DNA of 64,000 nt from Catellatospora sp. TT07R-123 (GTDB taxonomy: Bacteria; Actinomycetota; Actinomycetes; Mycobacteriales; Micromonosporaceae), in assembly GCF_018327705.1 (NCBI RefSeq), contig NZ_BNEM01000002.1, positions 1,116,001 to 1,180,000 on the forward strand, given 5' to 3'. This document shows positions 16,098 through 24,371 of this stretch, piece after piece (the stretch's first letter is position 1; each line of letters begins with the position of its first letter). Position numbers and translations under genes: made by a program. The notes beneath the pieces are model-generated. The model made no database searches. It worked only from the letters and a program-made list of their open reading frames with translations, and was not told the origin of the DNA.

Positions 16098-17113
16098 CAG
16101 CCCACCACCCCGGCGCGCGGGCGCATCCCGGTCGCGTACAGGTGATCCAGCGCGTCGGCCGGATCAGGCCGGGGACTGTCCTGCGCGAACCGCACCGCCT
16201 CGGCGAGCACGTCCTCGACCTCCCGATCGATCCGGTCGCGCACGTCCGGCGGAATCCGGGAGCCCTGCAACGCCACCGGGTCGCGCTCGCGCCAGCGGGC
16301 GACCTCCTCCTCGGCCCGGTAGCGCAGCCGCACCCGGTGCTCGAACGTGTGGTGGGCGTCGAACCGGTACGTCACCAGCTCCAGCAGCGTCGGGCCGCCG
16401 CCCGAGCGGGCCCGGTCCACGGCCCGCGCGGCCGCCTCGTGCACCGCCTCGGGGTCCATGCCGTCCACGGTCTCGGCCGGGATGCCGAACGCGGCCGCGC
16501 GGCCGGTGACCGAACCCGCCATGAACGTGCCGACGGCCTGCGTGGTGGCGTACCCGTTGTTCTCGCACACGAACACGTGCGGCACCTGCCACAGCGCGGC
16601 CAGGTTCAGCGACTCCAGCAGCGCACCCTGGTTCATCGCCCCGTCGCCGACGAAGCTGACCACCACCCGGCCCGACCCCTCACGCGCCGCCGCCCAGGCC
16701 ACCCCGGTGGCGATCGCGGCACCGTGCCCGACCGTGATCGTCGCGCCGTACAGCCCGGCGGCGTAGTCCGACACGTGCAGCGAACCGGCCCGGCCGCCCG
16801 CGGTGCCGGTGACCCGCCCGGCCAGCTCGGCCATCACCCGGTCCGGCCGGCACCCCTTGGCCAGCGCGTGGCCGTGGTTGCGGTGGTTGCTCAGGACCAC
16901 GTCGTCCTCGCTCAGCGTCGCGCACACCCCCGCCGCGACGGCCTCCTGCCCGATGCAGGGATGGATCCCGCCCACCACGACGCCCGCGCGGACAAGCTCG
17001 ATCGCCTGCTCCTCGAAGCGCCGGATGAGCCTCACCGTACGATAAAGGCGCTCACGAAGCACGCCCATGAGTTTAGATGCTTCCATGTGCCGATCAACGG
17101 CCGAACGGGCCAT
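16097..17113 (-). CDS. Thiamine-dependent 2-oxoacid dehydrogenase E1 alpha-like subunit
   Basis: The 338-aa alpha subunit contains GGIHPCIGQEAVAAGV near residue 48, SNHRNHGHALAKG near 74, and the thiamine diphosphate/Mg motif GDGAMNQGALLESLNLAALW near 155 followed by CENNGYA. It should decarboxylate a 2-oxoacid and hold the acyl group on thiamine diphosphate, with the beta subunit completing the site. Three starts are possible (17113, 17086 or 17068); none has a clear ribosome-binding site, and the longest is listed. It lies 20 bases after the PPTase-carrier fusion gene in the same operon, which hints that the acyl acceptor is a carrier protein. Confidence 0.88.
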   Translation of the reverse strand: MARSAVDRHMEASKLMGVLRERLYRTVRLIRRFEEQAIELVRAGVVVGGIHPCIGQEAVAAGVCATLSEDDVVLSNHRNHGHALAKGCRPDRVMAELAGRVTGTAGGRAGSLHVSDYAAGLYGATITVGHGAAIATGVAWAAAREGSGRVVVSFVGDGAMNQGALLESLNLAALWQVPHVFVCENNGYATTQAVGTFMAGSVTGRAAAFGIPAETVDGMDPEAVHEAAARAVDRARSGGGPTLLELVTYRFDAHHTFEHRVRLRYRAEEEVARWRERDPVALQGSRIPPDVRDRIDREVEDVLAEAVRFAQDSPRPDPADALDHLYATGMRPRAGVVG

Positions 17114-17133
17114 CCGCCCGGACCGGAGCGGGC

Positions 17134-18051
17134 TCAGTCCCCGACCCGGGAAGCGACATAGAAGGCCAGGTCACCGACGGTCAGGCCGATGATCTGGTCG
17201 ATCTCCAGGTCCGCGTAGAAGGCCGCCAGGTCGACGTCGGCACCCCAGCGCTGCCGCACCCGGCCGGCCAGCTCGGCAACCTCGATGCTCTCCAGGCGCA
17301 GGTCCTGCTCCAGCCGGGTGTCCGCCGTGATCGGCGCCTGCTCGCCCGTCACGGCGGCGAGCATCCCGGCGAGCTCAACGGCGACGCGATCCACGGCCGG
17401 GATCGTAGCACCGGCCCACCGGCGGACCACCGTCCGGTACGGACGGTCGCCCACCACCGCCACCGCCGCCCGGAACCCGGCCGGAGCAGGCAGATCCGTG
17501 ATCCGCACCGGCCCCGGCGCCACGTCGCCGCCCACCGGCACGGCCAGCGACGGCCACAGCCGCCCGCCCAGCGCCTTGACGTACGCCTCCTTGCGCACCC
17601 ACAGCCGCAGGAACCGGTCCCGGCTGTCGGCCCGCGCGACATACGCCGCCTCGTCCGCCGCGAAATAGCGGGCGGCCGTCCGGACCGGATCCCACCCCGC
17701 CACCGACTCCTGCACGTCCACACCCACCGGGCGGTCGGTCCCGACCGCCACCGCCGCCAGCCCGCCCGAACGGGACATGTTCACCGGCGGACCGCCGACC
17801 ACCTCGGGCTTGCCGTGCTCGCCCCGGCGCCACCGGACGCTTCCCGGAGCGACTCCGAGCCGTGCCGCCACGATGCACCGCATCGCCGCGTGCGCGGCGA
17901 CGAACCGGCGCCGGTCGGCGGGCAGAGTCAGCGCGGCCGCCCGGGCGCGCTCGGCGTCGTCCAGCACCGACTCCAGGTGGGACAGCACCGGCGCGGCCAG
18001 GTCGGCGCACACCAGCCACACCTCCACCGGGTGATCGGGCACCACCGGCAC
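17134..18051 (-). CDS. Phosphopantetheinyl transferase-acyl carrier protein fusion
   Basis: The 305-aa fusion has an Sfp-type transferase at residues 1-215: GKPEV at 80, NMSRSGGL at 91, VGVDVQ at 109, and WVRKEAYVKALG at 151. The histidine of the usual NxSHS motif is Arg94, and the second metal ligand Glu is Gln114. The Trp-Lys-Glu-Lys motif is intact. Residues 220-305 form a carrier domain with S255 in DLRLESIEVAEL (DSL read as ESI). The enzyme may prime its own carrier domain and the two discrete carriers. The GTG start is four bases after the C3 stop and is listed as first codon; the fusion reads through without any internal stop. Confidence 0.85.
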   Translation of the reverse strand: MPVVPDHPVEVWLVCADLAAPVLSHLESVLDDAERARAAALTLPADRRRFVAAHAAMRCIVAARLGVAPGSVRWRRGEHGKPEVVGGPPVNMSRSGGLAAVAVGTDRPVGVDVQESVAGWDPVRTAARYFAADEAAYVARADSRDRFLRLWVRKEAYVKALGGRLWPSLAVPVGGDVAPGPVRITDLPAPAGFRAAVAVVGDRPYRTVVRRWAGATIPAVDRVAVELAGMLAAVTGEQAPITADTRLEQDLRLESIEVAELAGRVRQRWGADVDLAAFYADLEIDQIIGLTVGDLAFYVASRVGD

Positions 18052-18055
18052 GCGA

Positions 18056-19405
18056 TCACACGCCGGTGCAGGCGGCCGGGTCCAGCGCCGCCCCGACCGT
18101 CACCGACTCCATCGCGAGCAGGCACGACCGCAGGTCCGCGGGCGACACGTGCCAGGTGTCACCGCACACCGTCAGCACCAGGCTGTCCGGCACATCCTCC
18201 ACGTGCACGAACAACCGCTCGAACGGCTCCTTCTGCTGCCGCAGCCAGCGGAAGCCGGAGTCGGCGGCCAGCTCCCGCACCTGCTCGGCCGTCGGCACCG
18301 GCCCCGAGCCGTCCCGGAAACGCACCCGGCGGTCGTTGAAGAAGCAGCCGACGTCCAGCGGCTCGCCCCGCTCCCGCTCCACCCGCGCCAGCAGCTCCGC
18401 CAGCCCGTCCGGGTCGTAGTAGGCGTACTTGTACGCCGCCGTCGCCCGCTGGCGGGTCCGCCGTACCACCTCGTCGAACCCGGCGCCGGCGACGTCCAGC
18501 ACGCACAGGCTGGTCTGGTTGACCGGGCTGACGACATCGGCCAGGCCCGGCCGGAACCGGTTGCTCACCACCGCCCGGACCACCGCCGGGCTGATCCCCG
18601 TCGTCCGGGCCAGCGCCACCCCGAACGCGGCCAGCAGCACCGCCCCGGTGTCCGCCCCGGTCCGCGCGGCGATCAGCCGGACCGCCAGCCCCATCGCGGG
18701 CGAGGTCAGCTCACCCTCCCAGTAGCGCGGCTCCCGGTGGTCGGCCGAACCCGGAAACCGCCGCGCCGGTATCGCCCACAGCAGCCCCTCCCAGTGCCGC
18801 ATCGACATCTCGTGCTGCCGCAGCCCCGCCGGGGACGCCTGCCATCGCGCCTGCTCCAGCGGTTGCAGCAGGGGCGGCGGCGACCCGGCCGCACCCGTCA
18901 CCGGATCACGTCCGGCCAGGTCCGACATGATCACCCGGCTGCCGAAACCGTCCGTGACGAGGTGATGGAACACCGCGACCACGTGCGTCGGCACCCCGGC
19001 GCTGGTGACCACGGCCATCCGCAGCGGCCACTCGGCGGCGTAGTCGTAGGCCGTGTCGCAGAAGCGCCGCCGCACCCGCTCGCCGACCTCGGCCGGGTCG
19101 TCCGCACCGGCCTCGACCACCTCCAGGGCGGTCTCCCCCGACGCCGCGATCACCTGCGTCGGCCGGCCGTCGGCGTCGAAGCACAGCCGGGTCCGCATCG
19201 ACTGGTGGCGGCCCATGTTGAATCGCAGCTCGGCCGCCATGTCGTCGAGCGTCGTGCCCTGCGGCAGCGGCAGGCAGCCGCCGACCGGCAGCGCCGACTG
19301 CTGGCTCCGCATAGCCGCCCAGATCTCGCGCTGGCCCCAGGACAGCTCGCCCGCGCCGGACCCCTCGCCCTGGAAGGACACCATGATCCGGGTCACGGCG
19401 GTCAT
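18056..19405 (-). CDS. Freestanding condensation-domain protein C3
   Basis: At 449 aa this is the third paralogue: LSWGQREIWAAM at the start, VSNRFRPGLA, and VGCFFNDRRVRF near residue 345. Unlike C1 and C2 it keeps the canonical HHxxxDG motif as HHLVTDGFGS (H147-H148, D152, G153). The ATG giving MTAVTRIMVSFQGEG is chosen because it aligns with the other two and has GGAAGG upstream. It heads the four-gene operon with the PPTase-carrier fusion and the E1 subunits. The 231 bases upstream contain no gene that I can see and should hold the promoter. Confidence 0.85.
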   Translation of the reverse strand: MTAVTRIMVSFQGEGSGAGELSWGQREIWAAMRSQQSALPVGGCLPLPQGTTLDDMAAELRFNMGRHQSMRTRLCFDADGRPTQVIAASGETALEVVEAGADDPAEVGERVRRRFCDTAYDYAAEWPLRMAVVTSAGVPTHVVAVFHHLVTDGFGSRVIMSDLAGRDPVTGAAGSPPPLLQPLEQARWQASPAGLRQHEMSMRHWEGLLWAIPARRFPGSADHREPRYWEGELTSPAMGLAVRLIAARTGADTGAVLLAAFGVALARTTGISPAVVRAVVSNRFRPGLADVVSPVNQTSLCVLDVAGAGFDEVVRRTRQRATAAYKYAYYDPDGLAELLARVERERGEPLDVGCFFNDRRVRFRDGSGPVPTAEQVRELAADSGFRWLRQQKEPFERLFVHVEDVPDSLVLTVCGDTWHVSPADLRSCLLAMESVTVGAALDPAACTGV

Positions 19406-19636
19406 ACCCCGACACCTTCCCCCGACCGATCGATCGGCGTGCGCGAATGCTGCCACACCATACTCGGTCGGATCGGTCCGCGACCGGACGGGAGCGCCTC
19501 AGGGGCGCCCGCCCTCCTGCCTCCGTCGGGGCTGCGTGTCTCGGTCGGCGAGGACGTCGCCTTCCTTCTTCATCGGCCGGCAGAGGTTGCCCGCCGACGG
19601 ACTGAACACGGCGCGCGACATCGGCGGCACCAGCGG

Positions 19637-20377
19637 TCAGCCGGGAACCGGAATCTGGCACAGGACCGCGAAGGTGAGCCGCGTGCCCGGATCGGCGGCC
19701 GCGTCCGGCCACTGGGCGCCGTAGACCACACCGGGCGGCTGTACCTGCCAGCCCGCCAGCAGATCCAGAAGCTCTCCCCGGGTACGCAGCACAGCCTGGC
19801 CGCTGGTCCGCCGGTAACCCGCCTCGATCTGTTCGACGGGGTTCGCAGTCTCGCGGGCGCCGTGTGAAACAGCCAGGCAGCTGCCCTCGGCGAGCCGTTT
19901 GCGCAACGACGTGAGCAGGCCGGCCGGATCGTCCTCGTCGCCGACGAAGTTCAGCACGGCCAGCATGAGCACCCCCACGGGCTGCGAGAGGTCGAGCCCG
20001 CAGCGGTCGAGGATGTCGACCGGCTCCCGCACGTCGCCGAGCAGGCACGTCGCGCCGTCGACCGCGGCCAGCAGCGTCTGGCTGCGTTCCACCACGTAGG
20101 GGTCGTAATCGACGTAGACCACCCGTGTGCCGGGCGGCGCGATCTCGTGCACGTTGCGCCGCGTCGGCAGGCCGCTGCCGATGTCCAGGAACTGGCGGAT
20201 GCCCGCCTCAGCGAGCCGGGTGACGACCCGGTCCAGGAACTGCCGGTTCTCCCGCACGGCGATCCGCACCTGCGGCACGGCCGCGAGCACCTGTTCGGCG
20301 GCGGCCTGATCGACCGGAGTGGCCTCGGTGCCGCCGAGGTAGTAGTCGTACATCCTGGCCACGTTCGGGATGTCCAT
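19637..20377 (-). CDS. SAM-dependent methyltransferase, DUF574-like
   Basis: The 246-aa protein is of the actinobacterial group with DIPNVARMYDYYLGGTEATPVDQ at the N-terminus, QFLDIGSGLPTRRNVHEIA as SAM motif, VVYVDYDPYVV, LMLAVLNFVGD, and GVVYGAQWP near the end. Family members are very common in actinomycetes and mostly of unknown substrate. The start is placed at MDIPNVARM, where family similarity begins. A longer reading would run through a 14-bp hairpin that belongs to the end of the next gene. It is possibly leaderless. Its link to the biosynthetic locus is only positional. Confidence 0.8.
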   Translation of the reverse strand: MDIPNVARMYDYYLGGTEATPVDQAAAEQVLAAVPQVRIAVRENRQFLDRVVTRLAEAGIRQFLDIGSGLPTRRNVHEIAPPGTRVVYVDYDPYVVERSQTLLAAVDGATCLLGDVREPVDILDRCGLDLSQPVGVLMLAVLNFVGDEDDPAGLLTSLRKRLAEGSCLAVSHGARETANPVEQIEAGYRRTSGQAVLRTRGELLDLLAGWQVQPPGVVYGAQWPDAAADPGTRLTFAVLCQIPVPG

Positions 20378-20408
20378 GGACGTCGATGTTAAGGCATCGA
20401 TGTCTGCG

Positions 20409-20469
20409 TAGGTGGGGCCTTCAGGTACGGCGGTACCTGCCGAAGCCGCCGTCGCGAAGGCCCCACCTA
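20409..20469 (-). terminator. Complex hairpin downstream of chitosanase
   Basis: Perfect 14-bp arms TAGGTGGGGCCTTC and GAAGGCCCCACCTA enclose a second hairpin AGGTAC-4-GTACCT (20423-20438). It lies 21 bases beyond the chitosanase stop and fits a terminator. The GGGGCCTTC core also resembles the dispersed palindrome seen at 58815. Confidence 0.65.
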
Positions 20470-20490
20470 GTCTTTCCACCGGTCAGGGCA

Positions 20491-21765
20491 CTAGCTGGCG
20501 ATGTAGTAGGGGTCGCCGTAGACGTGCCAGCTCAGCGGCGGGTCGAGGTCGAGGTTGCCCTGCTGCAGGAAGACCCGCTGCTCGGTGTCGACCCGGCTGG
20601 TGTCACTGTGCGCCTCCTCGGCGAGCATGGCCACCCGGCGCGCGTCGAGGAACGCGTTGAGGTAGGTCGTCTCGTTCCCGCCCTGCGACGGCGGCTTGGC
20701 CTTCTTCAGCGCGTTGGCGCGGATGCTGCTGAAGCTCTCGGGGTCGCCGCCGTCGCCATGCATGACGATCGCGTCGTAGTAGATGAACTGCCCCAGCGCG
20801 CGCAGACCGTCGGACTTGGCCCGCGAGACGGCCGGGTTGAAGTACACCCGGTCGCGCTCGTCGTCCTGGGCCTTCTTGAATGCCGCGTCCTGTGCCGCGC
20901 GCGCCCAGTCCGCCGGGAAGTTCGGGTCCAGGCCCGAGTGCGAGGACGTGCCGTCCACGGCGCGCAGTGCCGGCAGATACTTGGCGAGCACGTTGTTCGG
21001 CACCCGGCTGGTGTACAGCTCGACGAGGTCGAGCATGTCACCGGTACCCGAGCAGAATCCGATGATCCCGGCGGTGTAGCCGCGCCCATCCCCGATGTCC
21101 TCGATGTATGCGTACTGTGCCCGCCAGTTCAGCGAGGAGTTCTCCGCGCTGGACACGAGCTGCATCGCGATGTCCTTCTTGTGCGGGTCGGTCAGGTCGA
21201 CGCGCCCGGTCGGTGACGGCGACGGCGACGGAGCGCCGGTCGGCGAGGATGTGCTGCTCGGTGACGGCGCCGGGCCTCCCGAACCGTAGACCTGGAACTC
21301 GAACAGCGAGTAGCCGTACGACGTGCCCCGGGCGGTGCCGTACATGCGCACGTAGCGGCCGGTGCCGGACAGGCCCGTGAGGTCGTCGGCGGCGCCGTTG
21401 CCGGTGCTGGTCGAATAGATGGTCGTCCAGCTGGCGGCGTCCGGCGAGGTCTGGATCTGGTAGGTCTTGCCGTAGGCGGCCTCCCAGTTCAGGAGAACCC
21501 GGGTGATGGAGTACGACGCCCCGAGGTCCAGCCGGATCCATTCCGGATCGTGACCCTCGGCCGAGGCCCAGCGGGTGGTGGAGCTGCCGTCGACGGCCTT
21601 GGCCGCGCCGAACGTGGAAGCCTCGACCGACGAGGCGGTCGCCGGTTTTCCCTGGGAGAGCAGCGTCTCGGCGGCGGCGGCGGGGTTCATGGTGATCAGC
21701 GGCGTGATGACCGCGAGCACCCCTGCCACAGCAGCGAGGGCGGCCTTCCGTGGAGAAATCTTCAC
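20491..21765 (-). CDS. Secreted GH46 chitosanase with CBM32
   Basis: The 424-aa secreted enzyme hydrolyses chitosan. Its signal peptide ends near ITMNPAAAAE (about residue 32). An F5/8 type C (CBM32) domain spans about 36-160 (KPATASSVEAS through YSLFEFQVYGSG), followed by a Ser/Pro linker and then the GH46 domain from about 190. Likely catalytic residues are the Glu of SSAENSS and the Asp of EDIGDGRGYTAG. The GTG start follows GGAG. An exact palindrome 20 bases upstream suggests control by a repressor, as in Streptomyces chitosanase genes. Confidence 0.93.
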   Translation of the reverse strand: MKISPRKAALAAVAGVLAVITPLITMNPAAAAETLLSQGKPATASSVEASTFGAAKAVDGSSTTRWASAEGHDPEWIRLDLGASYSITRVLLNWEAAYGKTYQIQTSPDAASWTTIYSTSTGNGAADDLTGLSGTGRYVRMYGTARGTSYGYSLFEFQVYGSGGPAPSPSSTSSPTGAPSPSPSPTGRVDLTDPHKKDIAMQLVSSAENSSLNWRAQYAYIEDIGDGRGYTAGIIGFCSGTGDMLDLVELYTSRVPNNVLAKYLPALRAVDGTSSHSGLDPNFPADWARAAQDAAFKKAQDDERDRVYFNPAVSRAKSDGLRALGQFIYYDAIVMHGDGGDPESFSSIRANALKKAKPPSQGGNETTYLNAFLDARRVAMLAEEAHSDTSRVDTEQRVFLQQGNLDLDPPLSWHVYGDPYYIAS

Positions 21766-21784
21766 GTCAGATCTCCGATCTCGA

Positions 21785-21807
21785 AGGTTAGTCAGATTGA
21801 CTAACCT
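21785..21807. promoter_or_regulatory. Perfect palindromic operator upstream of chitosanase
   Basis: The half-sites AGGTTAGTCA and TGACTAACCT are separated by GAT (23 bases in all). It sits 20 bases before the chitosanase GTG. Streptomyces chitosanase genes are known to be repressed through palindromes by a ROK-family protein (CsnR). Assigning the same mechanism here is inference, as no regulator gene adjoins. Confidence 0.7.
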
Positions 21808-21922
21808 ATATGACACCCACTGAGGTTCCAAGTCAATCAATCCGCTCGATCGTCAGGTTCACGGCGGCATGGGCCGGCCCAGTGCTTGCCCCGGTAGTGC
21901 CGCCAGCCCCGGTGGGCATCAA

Positions 21923-21954
21923 AAAGCCCGGCCCCAATTCTGGGGCCGGGCTTT
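21923..21954 (-). terminator. Hairpin terminator downstream of the second tRNA-fMet
   Basis: A perfect 14-bp stem (AAAGCCCGGCCCCA / TGGGGCCGGGCTTT) with loop ATTC lies 17 bases beyond the 3' end of the tRNA. On the minus strand it ends in a run of T, making a classical intrinsic terminator. Confidence 0.85.
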
Positions 21955-21971
21955 GAACTGCACGTTCTTTG

Positions 21972-22045
21972 TAGCGGGGACAGGATTTGAACCTGCGACC
22001 TCTGGGTTATGAGCCCAGCGAGCTACCGAGCTGCTCCACCCCGCG
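21972..22045 (-). tRNA. tRNA-fMet (CAU), initiator, copy 2
   Basis: The 74-base cloverleaf has the same initiator hallmarks as copy 1 (unpaired C1 against T72, GGG/CCC anticodon stem, CAT anticodon). It differs from copy 1 at three positions, and seven bases of identity continue past the 5' end (TCGGCTT). CCA is not encoded. Confidence 0.95.
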
Positions 22046-22195
22046 TCGGCTTCACTAGACTACGTCATCGAGGTCAACGACGTCCAATCGGTTACCCGGC
22101 GAGTCGCGAAACGCCCCCGCAGACACCGTCAAGGTATGGCCGCAGCTTCGCCGTACGGCTGGAGTTCACGCACCGGCCACGGAAGTATGGCCCCT

Positions 22196-23314
22196 ATGCC
22201 CGAGCCGCCCCCGCAGCTCCCCGGCCTGATCGTCCCCGGACGGCCCGGCCGCGGCCCGGCCGTCCTCGGCGACACCGTGCACGTCGCCCTGGTCTTCCCC
22301 ATGCGCGGCCCCGCCGGGATCTTCGGCCCGACCTGCGAGTTCTGCGCCCAGCTCGCGGTCGAGGAGGTCAACCAGGCCGGCGGCGTGCTCGGTCGCGAGC
22401 TGTCGCTGGTCCCGGTCGACGGCGGCGCCCCGCCCGAGCAGGTGGCCCGGGAGGTCGAGTCGCTGGTGTCGCTCGGGGCGGTGCACGGCGTCACCGGCTG
22501 GCACATCTCCTCGGTCCGCCAGGCCCTGGCCCCACGGATCGCCCACCGCGTGCCGTACGTCTACACCGCCCTGTACGAGGGCGGCGAGCGCACCGAGGGC
22601 GTCTTCCTGACCAGCGAGACCCCGGCCGAGCAGTTGCTGCCCGCGATGCGGCTGCTGGCAGGCGAGAAACGGGTGCGCCGATGGTTCGTCGTCGGCAACG
22701 ACTACGTCTGGCCCCGCCGCACCGCCGCGGCGGCCCTGCGCTACGCCGCCCAGACCGCGACCGAGGTCGCCGGGCAGGCGTTCCTGCCGCTGGGCGTACA
22801 CGACTTCGGCCCGGTGCTGCGGCGGGTGGAGCACAGCGGGGCGGACGCGGTGCTGATGCTGCTGGTCGGCAACGACGCGGTCCGGTTCAACCGGGCGTTC
22901 GCCGCGGCCGGGCTGGACCAGCGCTGCCTGCGGCTGAGCACGCTGATGGACGAGAACATGCTGATGGCCAGCGGCGCGGGCGCCACCCGGGGCCTGTTCA
23001 GCGCGGCCGGGTTCTTCGCCGGGCTGGTCACCCCGGAGAACCTGGACTTCCACGGGCAGTACGCGCGCCGCTTCGGCATCGAGGCCCCGCAGCCGGGCAG
23101 CCTCGGCGAGTCCTGCTACGAGGGCGTGCTGCTGCTGGCGGCCCTGATCAACGGCGCGCGGTCGCTGGACGTGCGGGCGATCGGCGCGGGCGCCGACACG
23201 GTCCGCTACGACGGCCCGCGCGGGCAGATCACGATGAGCCGCCGCCACGCCCGCCAGCGCATCTACCTGGCCGAGGCCGACCGGCTGGAGTTCAACGTCC
23301 TGACCCAGCTGTGA
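22196..23314 (+). CDS. Periplasmic-binding-type (AmiC/UrtA-like) ligand-binding protein
   Basis: The 372-aa protein has the leucine/amide-binding fold of branched-chain amino acid, urea or amide sensors: VHVALVFPMRGPAGIFGPTCE near the N-terminus, AVEEVNQAGGVLGREL, ESLVSLGAVHGVTGWHISSV, and GNDYVWPRRT near 160. There is no signal peptide or lipobox, so it is probably cytoplasmic like AmiC, a negative regulator that binds short amides, rather than an ABC transporter component. No transporter or antiterminator gene is adjacent. The start is uncertain among three nearby ATGs; the one giving MPEPPPQL has GGAAG ten bases upstream. Confidence 0.8.
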   Translation: MPEPPPQLPGLIVPGRPGRGPAVLGDTVHVALVFPMRGPAGIFGPTCEFCAQLAVEEVNQAGGVLGRELSLVPVDGGAPPEQVAREVESLVSLGAVHGVTGWHISSVRQALAPRIAHRVPYVYTALYEGGERTEGVFLTSETPAEQLLPAMRLLAGEKRVRRWFVVGNDYVWPRRTAAAALRYAAQTATEVAGQAFLPLGVHDFGPVLRRVEHSGADAVLMLLVGNDAVRFNRAFAAAGLDQRCLRLSTLMDENMLMASGAGATRGLFSAAGFFAGLVTPENLDFHGQYARRFGIEAPQPGSLGESCYEGVLLLAALINGARSLDVRAIGAGADTVRYDGPRGQITMSRRHARQRIYLAEADRLEFNVLTQL

Positions 23315-23317
23315 GGG

Positions 23318-24109
23318 TCACTCCGCCGGGGCGCTGGCGATCAGGTGGAACAGGCGCGCGGTGAGCAGGAACGGCACCCGGTCGGTGAGGGCCAGTTCGA
23401 GGCGCTCCAGCTCCGCGAAGAACGAGGCGTCGTACTTGCGCTGGTCGTCGGGGATGAAGTCGCAGACCGAGCGGATGCCGTAGTGGCCGAGCACGCCTGA
23501 GCCCAGGCGCCGCAGCGCGGCCGACACCTCGTCGGCGGTGCGCGGGTAGACGGGCGTGCTGAAGGTCTGGGTGTAGCGCTCGGTGGCGTCGAGGGCCTCG
23601 TACGCGGCGGTGAGGTCCATCTCCCGGATGGCCACCCGCAGCGGCTCGGAGTAGGCGTTGGCCGCGATGATGCTGGCCAGGCCGCCGGGGCGCAGCGGCG
23701 CGAGCACGCACGCCAGCGTCGACTCCACGTCGGAGACGTACGGCAGCAGGTTGTGGCACAGCACGAGGTCGTAGGCGCCCGCCTCGACGACGTCGCCGAG
23801 CTTGGCCACATCGGACTCGATGACGCTGACCCGGTTGCCGACCCCGGTCGCCTCGGCCAGCGAGCGGGCCGAGGCGAGCATCTGCGGCGAGTAGTCGACG
23901 AGGGTGACCTGGTGCCCGGCGGCGGCGTAGCGCACGGCCTCCACCCCGTTGCCGCCGGCCACGTCGAGGATGCGCAGCCTGCGGCCGTCGAGGTGGCGGC
24001 CGATGTTGTGCTCGGCCAGCGTGTACCGCAGGCGGCCCCACGGCGCGTCCTGCCACTGGCGCCAGGCGGTCACCTTGTCGTCGAACACGTCGCGGGTCAC
24101 GTCACTCAT
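23318..24109 (-). CDS. SAM-dependent methyltransferase (SmtA/CmoM-like)
   Basis: The 263-aa class I methyltransferase starts MSDVTRDVFDDKVTAWRQWQDAPWGRLRYTLAEHNI. Motif I is ILDVAGGNGVEAVRYA, followed by VTLVDYSPQMLASAR and LVLCHNLLPYVSD. The layout matches the SmtA/CmoM family, some of whose members modify tRNA wobble uridines, but the actinobacterial relatives are uncharacterised. Its stop is four bases from the stop of the convergent binding-protein gene. It is a single-gene transcript with its promoter shared across the gap before the GH gene. Confidence 0.8.
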   Translation of the reverse strand: MSDVTRDVFDDKVTAWRQWQDAPWGRLRYTLAEHNIGRHLDGRRLRILDVAGGNGVEAVRYAAAGHQVTLVDYSPQMLASARSLAEATGVGNRVSVIESDVAKLGDVVEAGAYDLVLCHNLLPYVSDVESTLACVLAPLRPGGLASIIAANAYSEPLRVAIREMDLTAAYEALDATERYTQTFSTPVYPRTADEVSAALRRLGSGVLGHYGIRSVCDFIPDDQRKYDASFFAELERLELALTDRVPFLLTARLFHLIASAPAE

Positions 24110-24339
24110 GCCTGCGACCGTAACCCGGCAAACCGGTTGGGGCACGCCGGAACGCGCGTTAAGCCGTCAGCCGATCGTGGCGCGTCGCGGTTGTCCCGGG
24201 TGGCCGTCCCGAGTGAGGCGCCGTTCCGGGACACTGTCCCTACCCCGTCCTAGGACTCTGGGTTGATGGCTTAACCTGGGGATCAAGGATTTTCGAAACG
24301 TCTGTGCATATGTTTCGGGTGGGTAAATCCTGTCAGCCA

Positions 24340-24353
24340 TGGAAGCGCTTCCA
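24340..24353. promoter_or_regulatory. LacI-family operator
   Basis: The perfect 14-base palindrome TGGAAGCGCTTCCA lies 18 bases upstream of the start of the glycoside hydrolase. It closely resembles actinobacterial LacI-family sites such as the CebR box TGGGAGCGCTCCCA and CelR sites upstream of cellulases. It would sit over the transcription or translation start and repress. Confidence 0.75.
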
Positions 24354-24371
24354 CGCATACACGTGAATGGC

